Assembly: GCA_003151975.1 (NCBI GenBank) | Contig: PLZD01000003.1 | Span: forward strand, 43,600-107,599 | DNA length: 64,000 bases | Reading direction: 5' to 3' | DNA from: Elusimicrobiota bacterium | GTDB lineage: Bacteria; Elusimicrobiota; Elusimicrobia; UBA1565; UBA9628 | In this document: piece by piece, positions 27,309 through 36,473 of the stretch | Layout: each line of letters starts with the position of its first letter | Numbering within the stretch: position 1 is the first letter of the stretch | The notes under the pieces: generated by a model | Databases searched by the model: none | Told to the model about the DNA's origin: nothing | Seen by the model: the letters and a program-made list of their open reading frames with translations, nothing else | Made by a program: the position numbers and the translations under genes

Positions 27309-28211
27309 TTACTTCGCCTCTTCCGCGACGATGTCGAATATGTGCGTCTCTCCCTCGCGCAACACCGTAATCTGAGCGCGCACGCCCACCAAGCTCTCGG
27401 TGAGCAGTGCGTGCAAGCCGTCGATGCCCGCGAGGTTCTTGCCCGCGAACGCGATCACGAGGTCGCCTTCTTTTAAGCCCGCCCGGTGCGCGGGACCGTT
27501 CTCCTCGATGCCGACCACCCGGAAGCCGCGGCCCGCCGCGTCCTGGCCCGCGATGCCGAGGTAGCCGCGCTTGATTTTCCCATTCTTGATGAGCTCGCCG
27601 GCGACGAACTTCGCCGTGTTGATCGGGATCGCGAAGCAGATGCCCTGCGTGCCGAGGATGATCGCCGTGTTGACTCCCACGATGCGCCCTTTCGAGTCCA
27701 CCAGCGGCCCGCCCGAGTTCCCGGGATTGAGCGCCGCGTCGGTCTGGATGACGTTGTCGACCAGGCGTCCCGTGCTCGAGCGCAGCGAGCGGCCCAAGGC
27801 GCTGACCACGCCGGCCGTGACCGTGGCCTGGAAACCCAGCGGGTTGCCGATCGCGACCACGAGCTGGCCCGGCTGCAAGCCCTGCGAGTCACCGAGCGAC
27901 GCGGGCGTGAGGCCCTGCGCGTTGACCCGGATGACCGCGAGGTCCGTGTGCGGGTCGTCGCCGACGACCTCGGCCTCGAAGCGCACGCCGTCGGTCAAAG
28001 TGACCTCAATCTTCGAGGCGCCGTGAACGACGTGGCTGTTGGTCAGGATGTAGCCGTTCGAGGTGAAGATGAACCCGGAGCCGCTGCCTCCGCCCTTGCG
28101 GTGGCGGACCTCGATGTTGACGACCGACGGGCCGACCTTGCGCGCGGCGCCGCTGACCGCGGCCGAATACGCGTCGAGCAGGCCTTCGTCCTTGGTTTCG
28201 AGCGAGTTCAC
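27309..28211 (-). CDS. HtrA/DegP-like serine protease with PDZ, no signal peptide
   Basis: 300 residues from the GTG start. Catalytic triad His60 (TNSHVV), Asp90 (DPHTDLAVI) and Ser166 (GNSGGPL), then one PDZ domain (~210-295). There is no signal peptide or membrane helix, so it should be cytoplasmic or exported another way; most HtrA proteins are periplasmic. Start choice: an in-frame ATG at 28262 lies upstream of the operator and -10, so GTG 28211 with GGGGG before it is preferred. It is the first gene of the operon controlled by the TetR-type repressor encoded just upstream. Confidence 0.88.
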   Translation of the reverse strand: MNSLETKDEGLLDAYSAAVSGAARKVGPSVVNIEVRHRKGGGSGSGFIFTSNGYILTNSHVVHGASKIEVTLTDGVRFEAEVVGDDPHTDLAVIRVNAQGLTPASLGDSQGLQPGQLVVAIGNPLGFQATVTAGVVSALGRSLRSSTGRLVDNVIQTDAALNPGNSGGPLVDSKGRIVGVNTAIILGTQGICFAIPINTAKFVAGELIKNGKIKRGYLGIAGQDAAGRGFRVVGIEENGPAHRAGLKEGDLVIAFAGKNLAGIDGLHALLTESLVGVRAQITVLREGETHIFDIVAEEAK

Positions 28212-28231
28212 AGAGCCCCCGTTCCCCTTAG

Positions 28232-28251
28232 TATTACCATCCACATGGTCA
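28232..28251. promoter_or_regulatory. TetR operator in front of the HtrA-led operon
   Basis: TATTACCATCCACATGGTCA, with inverted arms ACCAT/ATGGT around 4 nt, is 19/20 identical to the site at 28870-28889 upstream of the TetR gene. A -10-like TATAGT lies beside it on the minus strand (28257-28252), at the same position relative to the operator as the -10 of the tetR promoter. No good -35 is visible. Confidence 0.75.
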
Positions 28252-28270
28252 ACTATAAACATAAATTTTT

Positions 28271-28867
28271 TTACGCCTTCAGCGTCTTAAGGTACCCCGC
28301 CGCGGCCGCTCCCGCGTATTTGAGCGCCTCGGGACACTTCGCGGCCTTCGAGATCAAAGTCGCGCCTTCCAGCAAAGCGACCAGCGCCACGGCCGTCTGC
28401 TCCGAGTTCATGCTCTTCGCGAAGTAGCCATCCGCCTTGTGCCGTTCCAGGAACCCGCCGACTTCTCCGACCCAGAACTCCAGGTACTCCGCGATCTTGC
28501 GGCGCATTTTCTCATTCTCGTCGCTGAGCTCCATGGCCACGTTGCCCATAAAGCAGCCCTTGAAGCAGCCGCTCTTTGCCATCCGCTCCGCCGAATCGGC
28601 GAACATCCCCTGAATCGTCTTGATCGGGTCGCTGCCGTTGGAAAAGCGCTTGGCGACGCCCTCTCGCTGGCAGGCCGCCACGCGGTCGAGCACCGCCAAA
28701 CCCAACTCGTCCTTGCTCGGGTAGTAATGAAAGAGGTTCGCTTTCTTGAGCCGCGCCTTTTCCGCGACGTGGTCCATGCTCACGCCCTTGAAGCCGTGCT
28801 CATGAAAAAGGTTCATGGCCGTTTCCAGGATCCTCTCGCGCGCTTCTAGGTTTTGTGGTCTAGACAT
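28271..28867 (-). CDS. TetR/AcrR family transcriptional repressor
   Basis: 198 residues. The N-terminal HTH is typical (ARERILETAMNLFHEHGFKG, KANLFHYYPSKDEL). The C-terminal domain has the Cys-containing GCFKGCFMGN segment (Cys101, Cys105) plus Cys66. A GC..GN stretch at this place is common in the YxaF/NemR-like branch of TetR repressors, some of which sense reactive electrophiles or oxidants through Cys. It is preceded by its own consensus promoter with the operator directly after the -10, so it is autorepressed. It lies 59 nt upstream of the HtrA-led operon, which has a matching operator. Confidence 0.94.
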   Translation of the reverse strand: MSRPQNLEARERILETAMNLFHEHGFKGVSMDHVAEKARLKKANLFHYYPSKDELGLAVLDRVAACQREGVAKRFSNGSDPIKTIQGMFADSAERMAKSGCFKGCFMGNVAMELSDENEKMRRKIAEYLEFWVGEVGGFLERHKADGYFAKSMNSEQTAVALVALLEGATLISKAAKCPEALKYAGAAAAGYLKTLKA

Positions 28868-28869
28868 TT

Positions 28870-28889
28870 TATTACCATCCGCATGGTCA
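28870..28889. promoter_or_regulatory. TetR operator in front of the tetR gene
   Basis: TATTACCATCCGCATGGTCA, with arms ACCAT and ATGGT around CCGC. It lies between the -10 and the ATG, so repressor binding would block transcription of its own gene. It matches the site at 28232-28251 with one difference. Confidence 0.8.
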
Positions 28890-28917
28890 GTATAACAGTA
28901 CTCCGCGATTTTGTCAA
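28889..28917 (-). promoter_or_regulatory. consensus sigma-70 promoter of the tetR gene
   Basis: Minus strand TTGACA (28917-28912), exactly 17-nt spacer, TATACT (28894-28889). The operator follows at once. Confidence 0.85.
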
Positions 28918-28936
28918 GGGGGTGCTATAATCTCGC

Positions 28937-29701
28937 ATGTTCCTGCTTCTCTTTTGCGCCCTCTTCACGACTCCCGCCCGCGCGCAATCGGCCTACGAGA
29001 TCCAAATCTACGGCTCCGACACGGTGCAGAAGGGCGCGACGATGGTCGAGCTGCACACCAACACCTACCCCGCGGGCCCGGATCAGCCCGGCGCCGTCCA
29101 GCCCGACGCGCACGCCTGGCACGAGACGCTCGAGGTCACGCGCGGCTTCACCGATTGGTTCGAGACCGGCTTCTACGCATTTTCGAGCGCGCGCTCCGGC
29201 GAGGGCTGGTCGTACGCGGGCAGTCACATCCGCCCGCGCGTGATGGCGCCCAAGGCTTGGGGCTGGCCGGTCGGCGCGAGCTTGTCCATGGAGGCCGGCT
29301 ACTTCAAGCCGCGTTTTCAAGAGACACGGTGGGACTTGGAGATTCGACCGATCGTCGATTGGCGGCGCGGCCCGTTCTATGTCGCGATCAACCCGGCGCT
29401 CGAGCGCGCCTTGATGCTTTACGACGGCGGCTCGATGAGCTTCCAATTCGCGCCCGGCGCGAAGCTGTCTTGGGATTTCACCAAGCTGGTCACGCTCGGG
29501 GTCGAATATTACGGCAACATCGGGCCGCTTCAAAATCCCTCGCCGCTGTCCCAGCAGCAGCACCAGCTCTTTCCGGTCCTCGACCTGAATTTTTCCGACG
29601 ACTGGGAATTCAACGCGGGCGTTGGCTTCGGCCTCAATCAGGCGACCGACCGCTTGACGCTCAAGATGATTGTCGGCCGCCGTTTCGGCGCCAAGTCCTA
29701 G
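28937..29701 (+). CDS. putative outer-membrane beta-barrel protein
   Basis: 254 residues with a signal peptide (MFLLLFCALFTTPARA). The mature protein is an alternation of amphipathic strands rich in aromatic residues (YEIQIYGSDTVQKG, WFETGFYAFSS, LSMEAGYFKPRF, LTLKMIVGRRFG), as in transporter-like barrels of about ten strands. No transport substrate can be read. TATAAT lies 5 nt before the ATG. Its stop overlaps that of the convergent ABC-F gene in a shared CTAG. Confidence 0.78.
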   Translation: MFLLLFCALFTTPARAQSAYEIQIYGSDTVQKGATMVELHTNTYPAGPDQPGAVQPDAHAWHETLEVTRGFTDWFETGFYAFSSARSGEGWSYAGSHIRPRVMAPKAWGWPVGASLSMEAGYFKPRFQETRWDLEIRPIVDWRRGPFYVAINPALERALMLYDGGSMSFQFAPGAKLSWDFTKLVTLGVEYYGNIGPLQNPSPLSQQQHQLFPVLDLNFSDDWEFNAGVGFGLNQATDRLTLKMIVGRRFGAKS

Positions 29702-31482
29702 CCGCGGTTTTCCAACTCTTCCCAGCGGTGGAACAGCTCGTCGACGTTGCGCCGCGCGGCTTCCAGCTTTTCTTGGCGCTTGTGAAGTTCGCCGGCGTCG
29801 GCGGCGATGGCGGGATCCTCGAGCTCAGCCCGGGCTTCGACGACTTTCTGCTCGGCGGACTTGATCGCGTTTTCCATCTTGCGCAGTTCCTTGGTTTCCT
29901 CGGGAGTCAGAACGCGCGGCTCTTTCTTCGGCGCGTCTTCGACCGGCGGCTCGCCTTGCCTTTCTTTCCAAGATTCCCATTGCGATAGTTCGGCGAAGAA
30001 GCGGCCGTTGCCTTTGCCGTCGAGGGAAAGAATCTCGCGGCTGACGCGGTCGAGCAGGTAGCGGTCGTGCGTCACGAGCACCAAGGCGCCCGGAAACTCG
30101 AGCATGCTCGTTTCTAAGACCTCCAATGATTGGAGGTCGAGGTCGTTAGTCGGCTCGTCCAGCAGAAGGACGTCGGCGGGCTGAAGCATGAGCTTGGCGA
30201 TGAGAACCCGGGACTGTTCGCCGCCTGAAAGCCGGCTCAAAGGATATTGGAGCTGTTCCTCGCGGAACAAGAAGCGCGAAGCCCAAGCGTAGACATGGAT
30301 GCGGCTTCCTTTATACGAGACATGCTCGCCGTTGCCGCAGAGCGCGCGCTTGAGGCTTTGATCCATGTCGAGCTGGTCGCGGTGCTGATCGAAGGTCACG
30401 ACTTTTAGATCTTCCGCCCGCTTCATCGTGCCGGAATCCGGCGCGAGCTCCCCCGCCAGAATTTTCAGCAAAGTGCTCTTTCCGCTGCCGTTCTCGCCGA
30501 GCAGGCCGAGCTTGTCGCCGGGCCCGAGGTGCAGGCTCAGCGGCCCGAACAGCTTGCGCCCGCCCAACGACTTCTCGATCTTGATCGCCTCGACCAAGCG
30601 TTTGCTCTGGCGTTCACTTCCGGAAAAATCAATCGTTGCGGAACGGCCCTGCGCGTTGCGGTACTCGAGCTCGCCCAATTCCCCGATCAGGTCGCCCGCG
30701 CGGTCGATGCGCGCCTGCTGTTTGGTCGTGCGCGCCTTGGGGCCGCGCCGCAGCCAGGCGATCTCGCCGCGGACGATGTTGCGCACGCTGTCCTCGCGCG
30801 CCGCCTGCTCGTCCAGGTAGGCCTCGCGGTGCTCAAGGAAATCGCTGTAGTTTCCCTTGCTGCTGAAGTGGCCGTTCTCGTAGCGCTTGTTGAGCTCGAT
30901 GACGCGGTTGGTCACGCGCTCAAGGAAGCGCCGGTCGTGCGTGACCACGAGGAAGGCAAATCTCAGCTTCGTCAGGAACCCCTCGAGCCAAAGCACTCCG
31001 TCCAGGTCGAGATGATTGGTGGGCTCGTCGAGCAGCAGGAGGTCGGGCTCGCGCAGGACTTGGGCCAGAATCGCCAAACGCTTGCGCCAGCCGCCGGAGA
31101 GTTTGGAGACGAGCTGCGCCGGGTCGACGAAGCCCGCGGAGAAGAGCCCCTCCTCGACGCGAATGTCGATCTCGTAATCCTCGAGCCCGAGATTCTGAAG
31201 ATTTTGCGACAATTCCTCGGCAACGGTGAGTCCCTCGCGCGCGTCCTCGAAGCGGTCCTGCTGAGGCAGGTAGCCGACGCGCAGGCCGCGCCGCACGGAC
31301 AGCGTCCCGCCGTCGGTCTTGTCGAGCCCGGCCAAGATTCTCAGCAAGGTCGACTTGCCGGCGCCGTTGGGTCCGATGAGGCCCGTGCGCTCGCCCTCGA
31401 AAAGCCCGAAGGTCAGGCCCTCAAAGAGAGGCCTCGGGCCGAAGGCTTTGGAAAGATTTTGGCAGCTCAGGAATATTGCCAT
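29698..31482 (-). CDS. ABC-F family ATPase (Uup-like)
   Basis: 594 residues with two ABC cassettes and no membrane segments. Walker A motifs are GPNGAGKST (~37-45) and GENGSGKST (~330-338). Signature motifs are LSGGWRKR and LSGGEQSR, with Walker B LLLLDEPTNHLD and LLLLDEPTNDLD. A C-terminal coiled-coil (~515-594) with EETKELRKMENAIKSAEQ is typical of Uup. ABC-F proteins act on the ribosome rather than in transport. Followed 13 nt downstream on the 5' side by the CCA/poly(A) polymerase gene in the same direction. Confidence 0.94.
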   Translation of the reverse strand: MAIFLSCQNLSKAFGPRPLFEGLTFGLFEGERTGLIGPNGAGKSTLLRILAGLDKTDGGTLSVRRGLRVGYLPQQDRFEDAREGLTVAEELSQNLQNLGLEDYEIDIRVEEGLFSAGFVDPAQLVSKLSGGWRKRLAILAQVLREPDLLLLDEPTNHLDLDGVLWLEGFLTKLRFAFLVVTHDRRFLERVTNRVIELNKRYENGHFSSKGNYSDFLEHREAYLDEQAAREDSVRNIVRGEIAWLRRGPKARTTKQQARIDRAGDLIGELGELEYRNAQGRSATIDFSGSERQSKRLVEAIKIEKSLGGRKLFGPLSLHLGPGDKLGLLGENGSGKSTLLKILAGELAPDSGTMKRAEDLKVVTFDQHRDQLDMDQSLKRALCGNGEHVSYKGSRIHVYAWASRFLFREEQLQYPLSRLSGGEQSRVLIAKLMLQPADVLLLDEPTNDLDLQSLEVLETSMLEFPGALVLVTHDRYLLDRVSREILSLDGKGNGRFFAELSQWESWKERQGEPPVEDAPKKEPRVLTPEETKELRKMENAIKSAEQKVVEARAELEDPAIAADAGELHKRQEKLEAARRNVDELFHRWEELENRG

Positions 31483-31495
31483 GGGAGTTCGCCGC

Positions 31496-32614
31496 CTAGC
31501 GGCGGCGCAAGGTCGCGTCGAGCCAGTTGAGCGCCTGAGCGCGGGACTTGAGCCGGCCCTTCCACTGAAGCAGGGCGGCCGCGTCCAGAATGTCGCGGAA
31601 ATCCTTGCCGGGCGCCAGGCCCCGCGCCTGGATGTCTCGTCCGTTGATCAACACGGGCCTCAGCGCCGCGGGAGGCAGGTCCGGCAGCACGGTCGTCAGC
31701 ACGCGCCGACTCAGCGGCGCAAGCGGGTTGCGCGGAGAGGCCTGAGCGGCGGCGACCTCGAGCGTTTCGCGGATCAGCGTCGCGAGCGCGTGCTCGATCG
31801 GCAGCGCCGCCAGAACTTTCAGCGCCTCCGGTTTTCCCAATGCCAAAAGCATCGCGGCCAGACGCTCGGACGCCCCGGTCAACGCCGGCGGCGGAGGTTT
31901 GAGTCCGGGATGGAGCAGAGCAAGGTAGCCCCATTGGCGGAGCTTCTCGAGAGGCGCGGCGCAGTCCTTCTCGTGCAATATGCGCATGAGTTCCTGGGAT
32001 AAGCGGTGACGCGAGAGCTTTCCCGCGTGCCCCTCGTCGAGCGCGCGCCGCGCCGACTCGACGAGGCCGGGCGCGGCTTTAAGCCCAAACCGGCACAGGT
32101 AGCGCGCGGCGCGAAAGACCCGCGTCGGGTCATCTTGAAAACTCCGTTCATGCAGAGTGCGCAGGACCTTGGCGCGCAAATCCTTCAGGCCTCCGTGAGG
32201 ATCGATGAGTTCTCCTGTAACGTCAGGCGAGAGGCGCATGGCCATCGCGTTGATCGAAAAATCCCGGCGGTAGAGGTCCTCCTCGACGGAAGCCGGCGCG
32301 ACTTCCGGCAGGGCCGCGGGCTCGGAGTAGGTCTCGCGCCGGCACATCGCGAGGTCGAAGCGCAGCGACTTGGAAATGACCCTCCAGGTATTAAACTGCC
32401 CGAACGCCTCGGCCGTGCCGTGAATCTTCTCCGCGCAGAAGCGCGCCAGCGGTTCGGGATCCCCCTCGCAGCAAAGATCGAAATCGAAGACCGCGCGGCC
32501 CAGGATCCAGTCGCGCACGGGGCCGCCGACGGCGTAGAGCTTGAGCTCTCCGGCCGCCTCGGCCAAGGGCTTGAGCAGCCGCGCGGCCGATGGAGGAATC
32601 CGCGGCGGCTTCAA
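31496..32614 (-). CDS. CCA tRNA nucleotidyltransferase / poly(A) polymerase family protein
   Basis: 372 residues from a TTG start. The nucleotidyltransferase head has YAVGGPVRDWILGR and the catalytic DFDLCCEGD pair, then RRDFSINAMAMRL and GLKDLRAKVLRTL. Later DDPTRVFRAARYLCRFGL and a C-terminal helical RNA-binding region follow. Sequence alone does not separate CCA-adding from poly(A) activity. The start is the TTG at 32614, whose last two bases form TGA with the next A, the stop of the CpXC gene (TTGA overlap). A longer frame from 32935 is non-coding in style. Confidence 0.88.
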   Translation of the reverse strand: MKPPRIPPSAARLLKPLAEAAGELKLYAVGGPVRDWILGRAVFDFDLCCEGDPEPLARFCAEKIHGTAEAFGQFNTWRVISKSLRFDLAMCRRETYSEPAALPEVAPASVEEDLYRRDFSINAMAMRLSPDVTGELIDPHGGLKDLRAKVLRTLHERSFQDDPTRVFRAARYLCRFGLKAAPGLVESARRALDEGHAGKLSRHRLSQELMRILHEKDCAAPLEKLRQWGYLALLHPGLKPPPPALTGASERLAAMLLALGKPEALKVLAALPIEHALATLIRETLEVAAAQASPRNPLAPLSRRVLTTVLPDLPPAALRPVLINGRDIQARGLAPGKDFRDILDAAALLQWKGRLKSRAQALNWLDATLRRR

Positions 32615-33273
32615 GAGGGCATGACCAGAGAGGCCGGGGGCAGCCCGACCTTCGAGGCTTTGAGCTGGTCGAGGTACCTCGCGAATGACTCGAGGTGGTC
32701 GTTGGCGGCCAAAACCTTTTCGAGGCCCTCCATCACGCCCTCGCGCGTTACACCCTTTCGCCCGATTGGAACATAAGGCAAAGCGCCGGGAACGTCGCTG
32801 TCGCGCGCGAAACGCGGGCTCACGCGGTAGAGCGACAGGCCGAGATCGTTGGCGACCCATTCCATGACCTCGCGCTCCTCTCCCCGGAAGTCCTCGAAAT
32901 CGAGCAGTTGGGCCAAGTCGTCGACGCCGAAACAAATGACGGGCTCGGCTGTAAGAGGAAACGCCGTGCCCAGCGCCTTGCGCATCTCCTCGAAATCGGT
33001 GGCCATCTTCTGACGCCAGTATTTCTCCTTAGGCCGGAACGATTCGGGGAAGACGAAGGCCAGGAGCTCCGCCTGCGGCTCGAAGTAGATGTAGGGCTCC
33101 TCGGGAAAGAAGGGCTTTTCGCACTCGTCGCAGATGAGCAGGTTGCACTCGCGCGCCTTGAGCTGCAGGCGCAGATTGGGGTCCGTGTCGCCGCGGATGA
33201 AACTGTAAACATCCGCGTCGAACGGCTCGCAGCCATTGGGACACTTGGCGTCGATGCGGCCTCTGAGTGACAT
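32611..33273 (-). CDS. CpXC-domain zinc-binding protein
   Basis: 220 residues. The N-terminal ~90 residues resemble the CpXC domain: KCPNGCEPFDADVYSFI with Cys11 and Cys15, then CNLLICDECEKPF with Cys43, Cys48 and Cys51, followed by FPEEPYIYFEP. These Cys should bind zinc. The rest is soluble and helical with no recognised enzyme motif. Function of the family is unknown. Its stop overlaps the TTG start of the CCA/poly(A) polymerase gene. Confidence 0.8.
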   Translation of the reverse strand: MSLRGRIDAKCPNGCEPFDADVYSFIRGDTDPNLRLQLKARECNLLICDECEKPFFPEEPYIYFEPQAELLAFVFPESFRPKEKYWRQKMATDFEEMRKALGTAFPLTAEPVICFGVDDLAQLLDFEDFRGEEREVMEWVANDLGLSLYRVSPRFARDSDVPGALPYVPIGRKGVTREGVMEGLEKVLAANDHLESFARYLDQLKASKVGLPPASLVMPS

Positions 33274-33292
33274 GTTAGCGGTCCATTATAAA

Positions 33293-36200
33293 CTATTGAG
33301 AAATGCGCTTGAAGTATTCCTTGATGACGCCGTCGTAGGTCGATGGCCGGCTTTCCTCGAGCGACTTCTTGAGCTCGTCGCGCAGCTCGCGCGGCGGCGC
33401 GTACTCTTTATCCGACGGCAGAGGCACGAAGGTCATCTGCGCGCCCGAGCCGCCGCCCGAGCCGCCCGAGATCATGCGGAAAGCTCCGGTCGTCGGCCGC
33501 GAGAAAGGGCGGCCCATGCCGTTCTGCATGGCCTGCGAACCGTCCATCGCCTTGCCCATCGCTTGGCTGCCGGAGGACAGCAGCGACAGCGCGCTTTCCT
33601 CGTGGCCCTTGGCCTCGGTCCCGCGTCCGCGGCCCAGTTCCGTTTCGGCTTTCGACTGCTCGTCCTGCGCGCCGGAGATCTTCTCGAGCGCTTCGCCGGG
33701 CACGCCGCCCGTGTCGGCGTCGATGCTCTCAAGCTCGGCCTGCAGGGCGCGCGCGTTGGCGCGTACCGAGGCCTGGCTTGCCGCGACGGCGGCGGATTCC
33801 GGCGTGGGCGCTTCGTCCGGCATCGCCGGCCCTTGCGCCAGCTTCTCGCGGATGTCGTCCTCGGCGGCGGCGTAGGACGCGAAATTGGCCCCCGGCTTCG
33901 GCGGCTCCATGCGTAGGCGCGCGGCGGCCCCGCGCAGCCAGCTGATCGAGTTGACGACCCGCTTGGAATCGAGTTCTTCCGAGACGGACCTCATCATGCC
34001 CAGCGCGTCCTGAGGAAACAACGCGCCGAGCCCGCTTGCGGAAGACACCAACTCGGCTTGACGCTTGGCGAGCTCCGCCAGCAGGTTTTTTTGCGCCGCG
34101 ACCTTCGCGTCGATGCGCTTGCGCTCGAGAGTTTCCGTCTGCTCCAAGACCTTCGTCTGCTGGTCGATGAGGTCCGACCACATGGCCTGGGCTTTGGACA
34201 TGCGCTCGGAGGCCTGGCGCGCCTGGCCGTTGGCGGCGGAGTCGGAGGCCGCGTCGCCCAAGGCGCGCTGGATCTTGGCCAGACTCTCCGAGAGACGCTT
34301 GGCGATCTCGGCCGCCGCCTTGAGGTCGCCGCGCGCCATCGCGCTGGCGAGCTCATCGGCTTGAGAGCGCGCCTCGTTCAAGGGAAGCTCGTAAGTCTGC
34401 CGCGACTTAGCCTCGGGGGAATTGGCGTCGACCTTCGGCATGGCCTGCATGGCTTTCGAGAGCTCGTCCATTTGCTTTTGCAGCTTCTCGAGGCCGGCCT
34501 TGAGCTCGGCCATCGCTTGAGGGTCGGCGGCTCCTTTCTGCGCGAGCGAGTCTAGCTTCGACTGCAGGTCAGACCCGCTCTGATTCATGCGCCCCGCTTC
34601 GCTGTAGAAATCCTGCAAGCCTTGGAGCTTGCGGCCCTCGGAGAGCAGGCGCTGCGCTTGCTTTACGCGCGCCGCCAGCGTCTCGTGGCGCCGCTGGGCA
34701 GCCGCGTTGTCGCCCGCCTTCGCAGCCTTGAGCGCCTCGGGCAATTCCTTGCCGCGGGACTCCTCCAGGGATTGCGCCTCGGCTTTGGCGGCCTCGGCCA
34801 GGCCAGGATTGGCGTAGGCGTCCTTCTCCATCGCGCGCGACCATTGCAAGTAATCCTCGGCGGCTTCATCCCAGGATTTCGAAAGTTCAGAGGATTCCCG
34901 GTCGACCGTCGCCGGGTCGGGCTGAGTGATCTGCGTGCGCGCCCGCTCCTCCAGAGCCGCGAGCGTCTTCAAGCTTTCTTCCGCCTTCGACCAGCTTTTC
35001 TCGGCCTGCTCGTGGCCCGCCGCGAAGTCGACGAGCTCGACGGTACCCGCGCTCGAGAGCCCGGTCTGCGGAACGCTCGCGTTATCGACGGCCTTGAGCT
35101 GAAACTCGACATGGCCGAACGGCAGTCCGGCCAGCTCCCACGGGAACTCTCCGGCGACTTCTCGCTTGCCTCCAGGTTTCTGCAGAAGAATCTCGCGCTG
35201 CGGCATCCCTTTGGCGCGCACGAGCAGCGAGATTTTCGTCAGTCCCCCGTCGTCGGCCGCCGAATAAGAGACCGCGATCGTATCGCGCGGGCTCGCGGCC
35301 AGCGGCTCCAGCGGCGAGAGCAGTTCGATCTTGGGCGGCATGTCAGGCAAAGCTTTGATCGAGTAGGCTGAGCCAGTGTTGTCGCGGCCGTCCGTCGCCT
35401 CGAGCTCGAAGCGCAGCAAGGCGTCCTCCTGCACGACGAGGCTCGCCGCGTACTCCCCGGAGGGCTGCAGCTTCATCGTGATCGGCGCCGGCAAAGTCGA
35501 AAGCTTGATCCGCGCCGAGGCGAGCGGCTGATTGGGACGGCCGCTGATCGTGATCATCGTCCCGCGCAGGACCGAGAGCGGCTCGGCGGCCGTCAGCGCC
35601 GCGGCGACCGGCTCGGGACCGTGAATGAGCGCTTGGAGCGCGTCGAGCTCGGGCAGCGAGACCGGGGCCAGGGCGTAGGTCCGGCTCTCCAAGTCGCGCC
35701 AGGTCAAGCGGTAGCGCAGAGGCCGGCTGAGCTCTTCGACGTTGTAGTCTCCGCCCGACTCCGTGAAGGAATCCCAGCGCGCCGCCTTCCAGCCGTCGCC
35801 GCCGTCGAGCCACAGCTTGAGCTCGCGGCGGTCGCGGCCGGCGGGAGCGCCGCCGTCAAAGCGCGCCGCGAGCTTGACCGCCGAGCCCCACTCCACGTTC
35901 GCGTCGCCCGGCGCGATCGCGACGAAGCGCTCCAGCGGCACGTCGCGCCACGGCGCGAGCACGCGCTCCCATGAGGGGCTTCCGGTCAGCCACGGCATCG
36001 TAAATCCCCCGAGCATCGCGGCCAGAACCGAGTTGCGCGCGGCCTTCGACGGCTTCCACGAGAACAGAGGCACTTCCGGCGTCGAGGCCAGCAGCGCATC
36101 GGTGCGCTCGAGATGCGCCCGCCGCAGGCTCTCCGAGGTGTTCGGGCTTCCGCCGAAGGAGAGCTCCCAGGCCGTCTTGAGATAGTCCTTGAGTTCGGGA

Positions 36201-36469
36201 TGCAGAGCGGCGGCGCGGTCGAGCACCGCGTCCCAGCGAAACCCGGTCCACGGCCGCAGCAGGAGGCGATAGACTCCCCACATCAGCGCCAGCGCCCCGG
36301 CCGCGGCCAGGCTCCAGCGCGCCGCGCGCGCCAGCGCGAAAGCCCGGTCAAGCCAGATGAGAAGGACCAGCGAGAAGAACGCCGCGCCGGCGAGCCGCAG
36401 GAGGCCTTCGACGGCCGCGCGCCTGAGATACTGCCTCCGCCAGCTTTTGGCCTTCGCGCTCAATCCCAT
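33293..36469 (-). CDS. giant DUF4175-like membrane protein with long coiled-coil region
   Basis: 1058 residues from ATG 36469. Two membrane helices are near the N-terminus (~28-45 and ~53-72). Residues ~75-510 are a mixed region with repeated beta-sandwich-like segments. From ~520 to ~900 is a long Ala/Glu/Lys/Gln-rich coiled-coil, and the C-terminus is Gly/Met-rich with a short basic end. This matches the broad pattern of DUF4175-type proteins found with BatA/AAA modules, although no such module is in the window. A longer frame upstream of 36469 overlaps the glycosyltransferase gene and is spurious. The 4-nt gap to that gene suggests one operon. Confidence 0.8.
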   Translation of the reverse strand: MGLSAKAKSWRRQYLRRAAVEGLLRLAGAAFFSLVLLIWLDRAFALARAARWSLAAAGALALMWGVYRLLLRPWTGFRWDAVLDRAAALHPELKDYLKTAWELSFGGSPNTSESLRRAHLERTDALLASTPEVPLFSWKPSKAARNSVLAAMLGGFTMPWLTGSPSWERVLAPWRDVPLERFVAIAPGDANVEWGSAVKLAARFDGGAPAGRDRRELKLWLDGGDGWKAARWDSFTESGGDYNVEELSRPLRYRLTWRDLESRTYALAPVSLPELDALQALIHGPEPVAAALTAAEPLSVLRGTMITISGRPNQPLASARIKLSTLPAPITMKLQPSGEYAASLVVQEDALLRFELEATDGRDNTGSAYSIKALPDMPPKIELLSPLEPLAASPRDTIAVSYSAADDGGLTKISLLVRAKGMPQREILLQKPGGKREVAGEFPWELAGLPFGHVEFQLKAVDNASVPQTGLSSAGTVELVDFAAGHEQAEKSWSKAEESLKTLAALEERARTQITQPDPATVDRESSELSKSWDEAAEDYLQWSRAMEKDAYANPGLAEAAKAEAQSLEESRGKELPEALKAAKAGDNAAAQRRHETLAARVKQAQRLLSEGRKLQGLQDFYSEAGRMNQSGSDLQSKLDSLAQKGAADPQAMAELKAGLEKLQKQMDELSKAMQAMPKVDANSPEAKSRQTYELPLNEARSQADELASAMARGDLKAAAEIAKRLSESLAKIQRALGDAASDSAANGQARQASERMSKAQAMWSDLIDQQTKVLEQTETLERKRIDAKVAAQKNLLAELAKRQAELVSSASGLGALFPQDALGMMRSVSEELDSKRVVNSISWLRGAAARLRMEPPKPGANFASYAAAEDDIREKLAQGPAMPDEAPTPESAAVAASQASVRANARALQAELESIDADTGGVPGEALEKISGAQDEQSKAETELGRGRGTEAKGHEESALSLLSSGSQAMGKAMDGSQAMQNGMGRPFSRPTTGAFRMISGGSGGGSGAQMTFVPLPSDKEYAPPRELRDELKKSLEESRPSTYDGVIKEYFKRISQ

Positions 36470-36473
36470 GCCG

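Noticed and set aside
28212..28262. ATG at 28262 as start of the HtrA-like gene
   Set aside because: It lies upstream of the -10 and the TetR operator, and the added residues are not like HtrA or a signal peptide.
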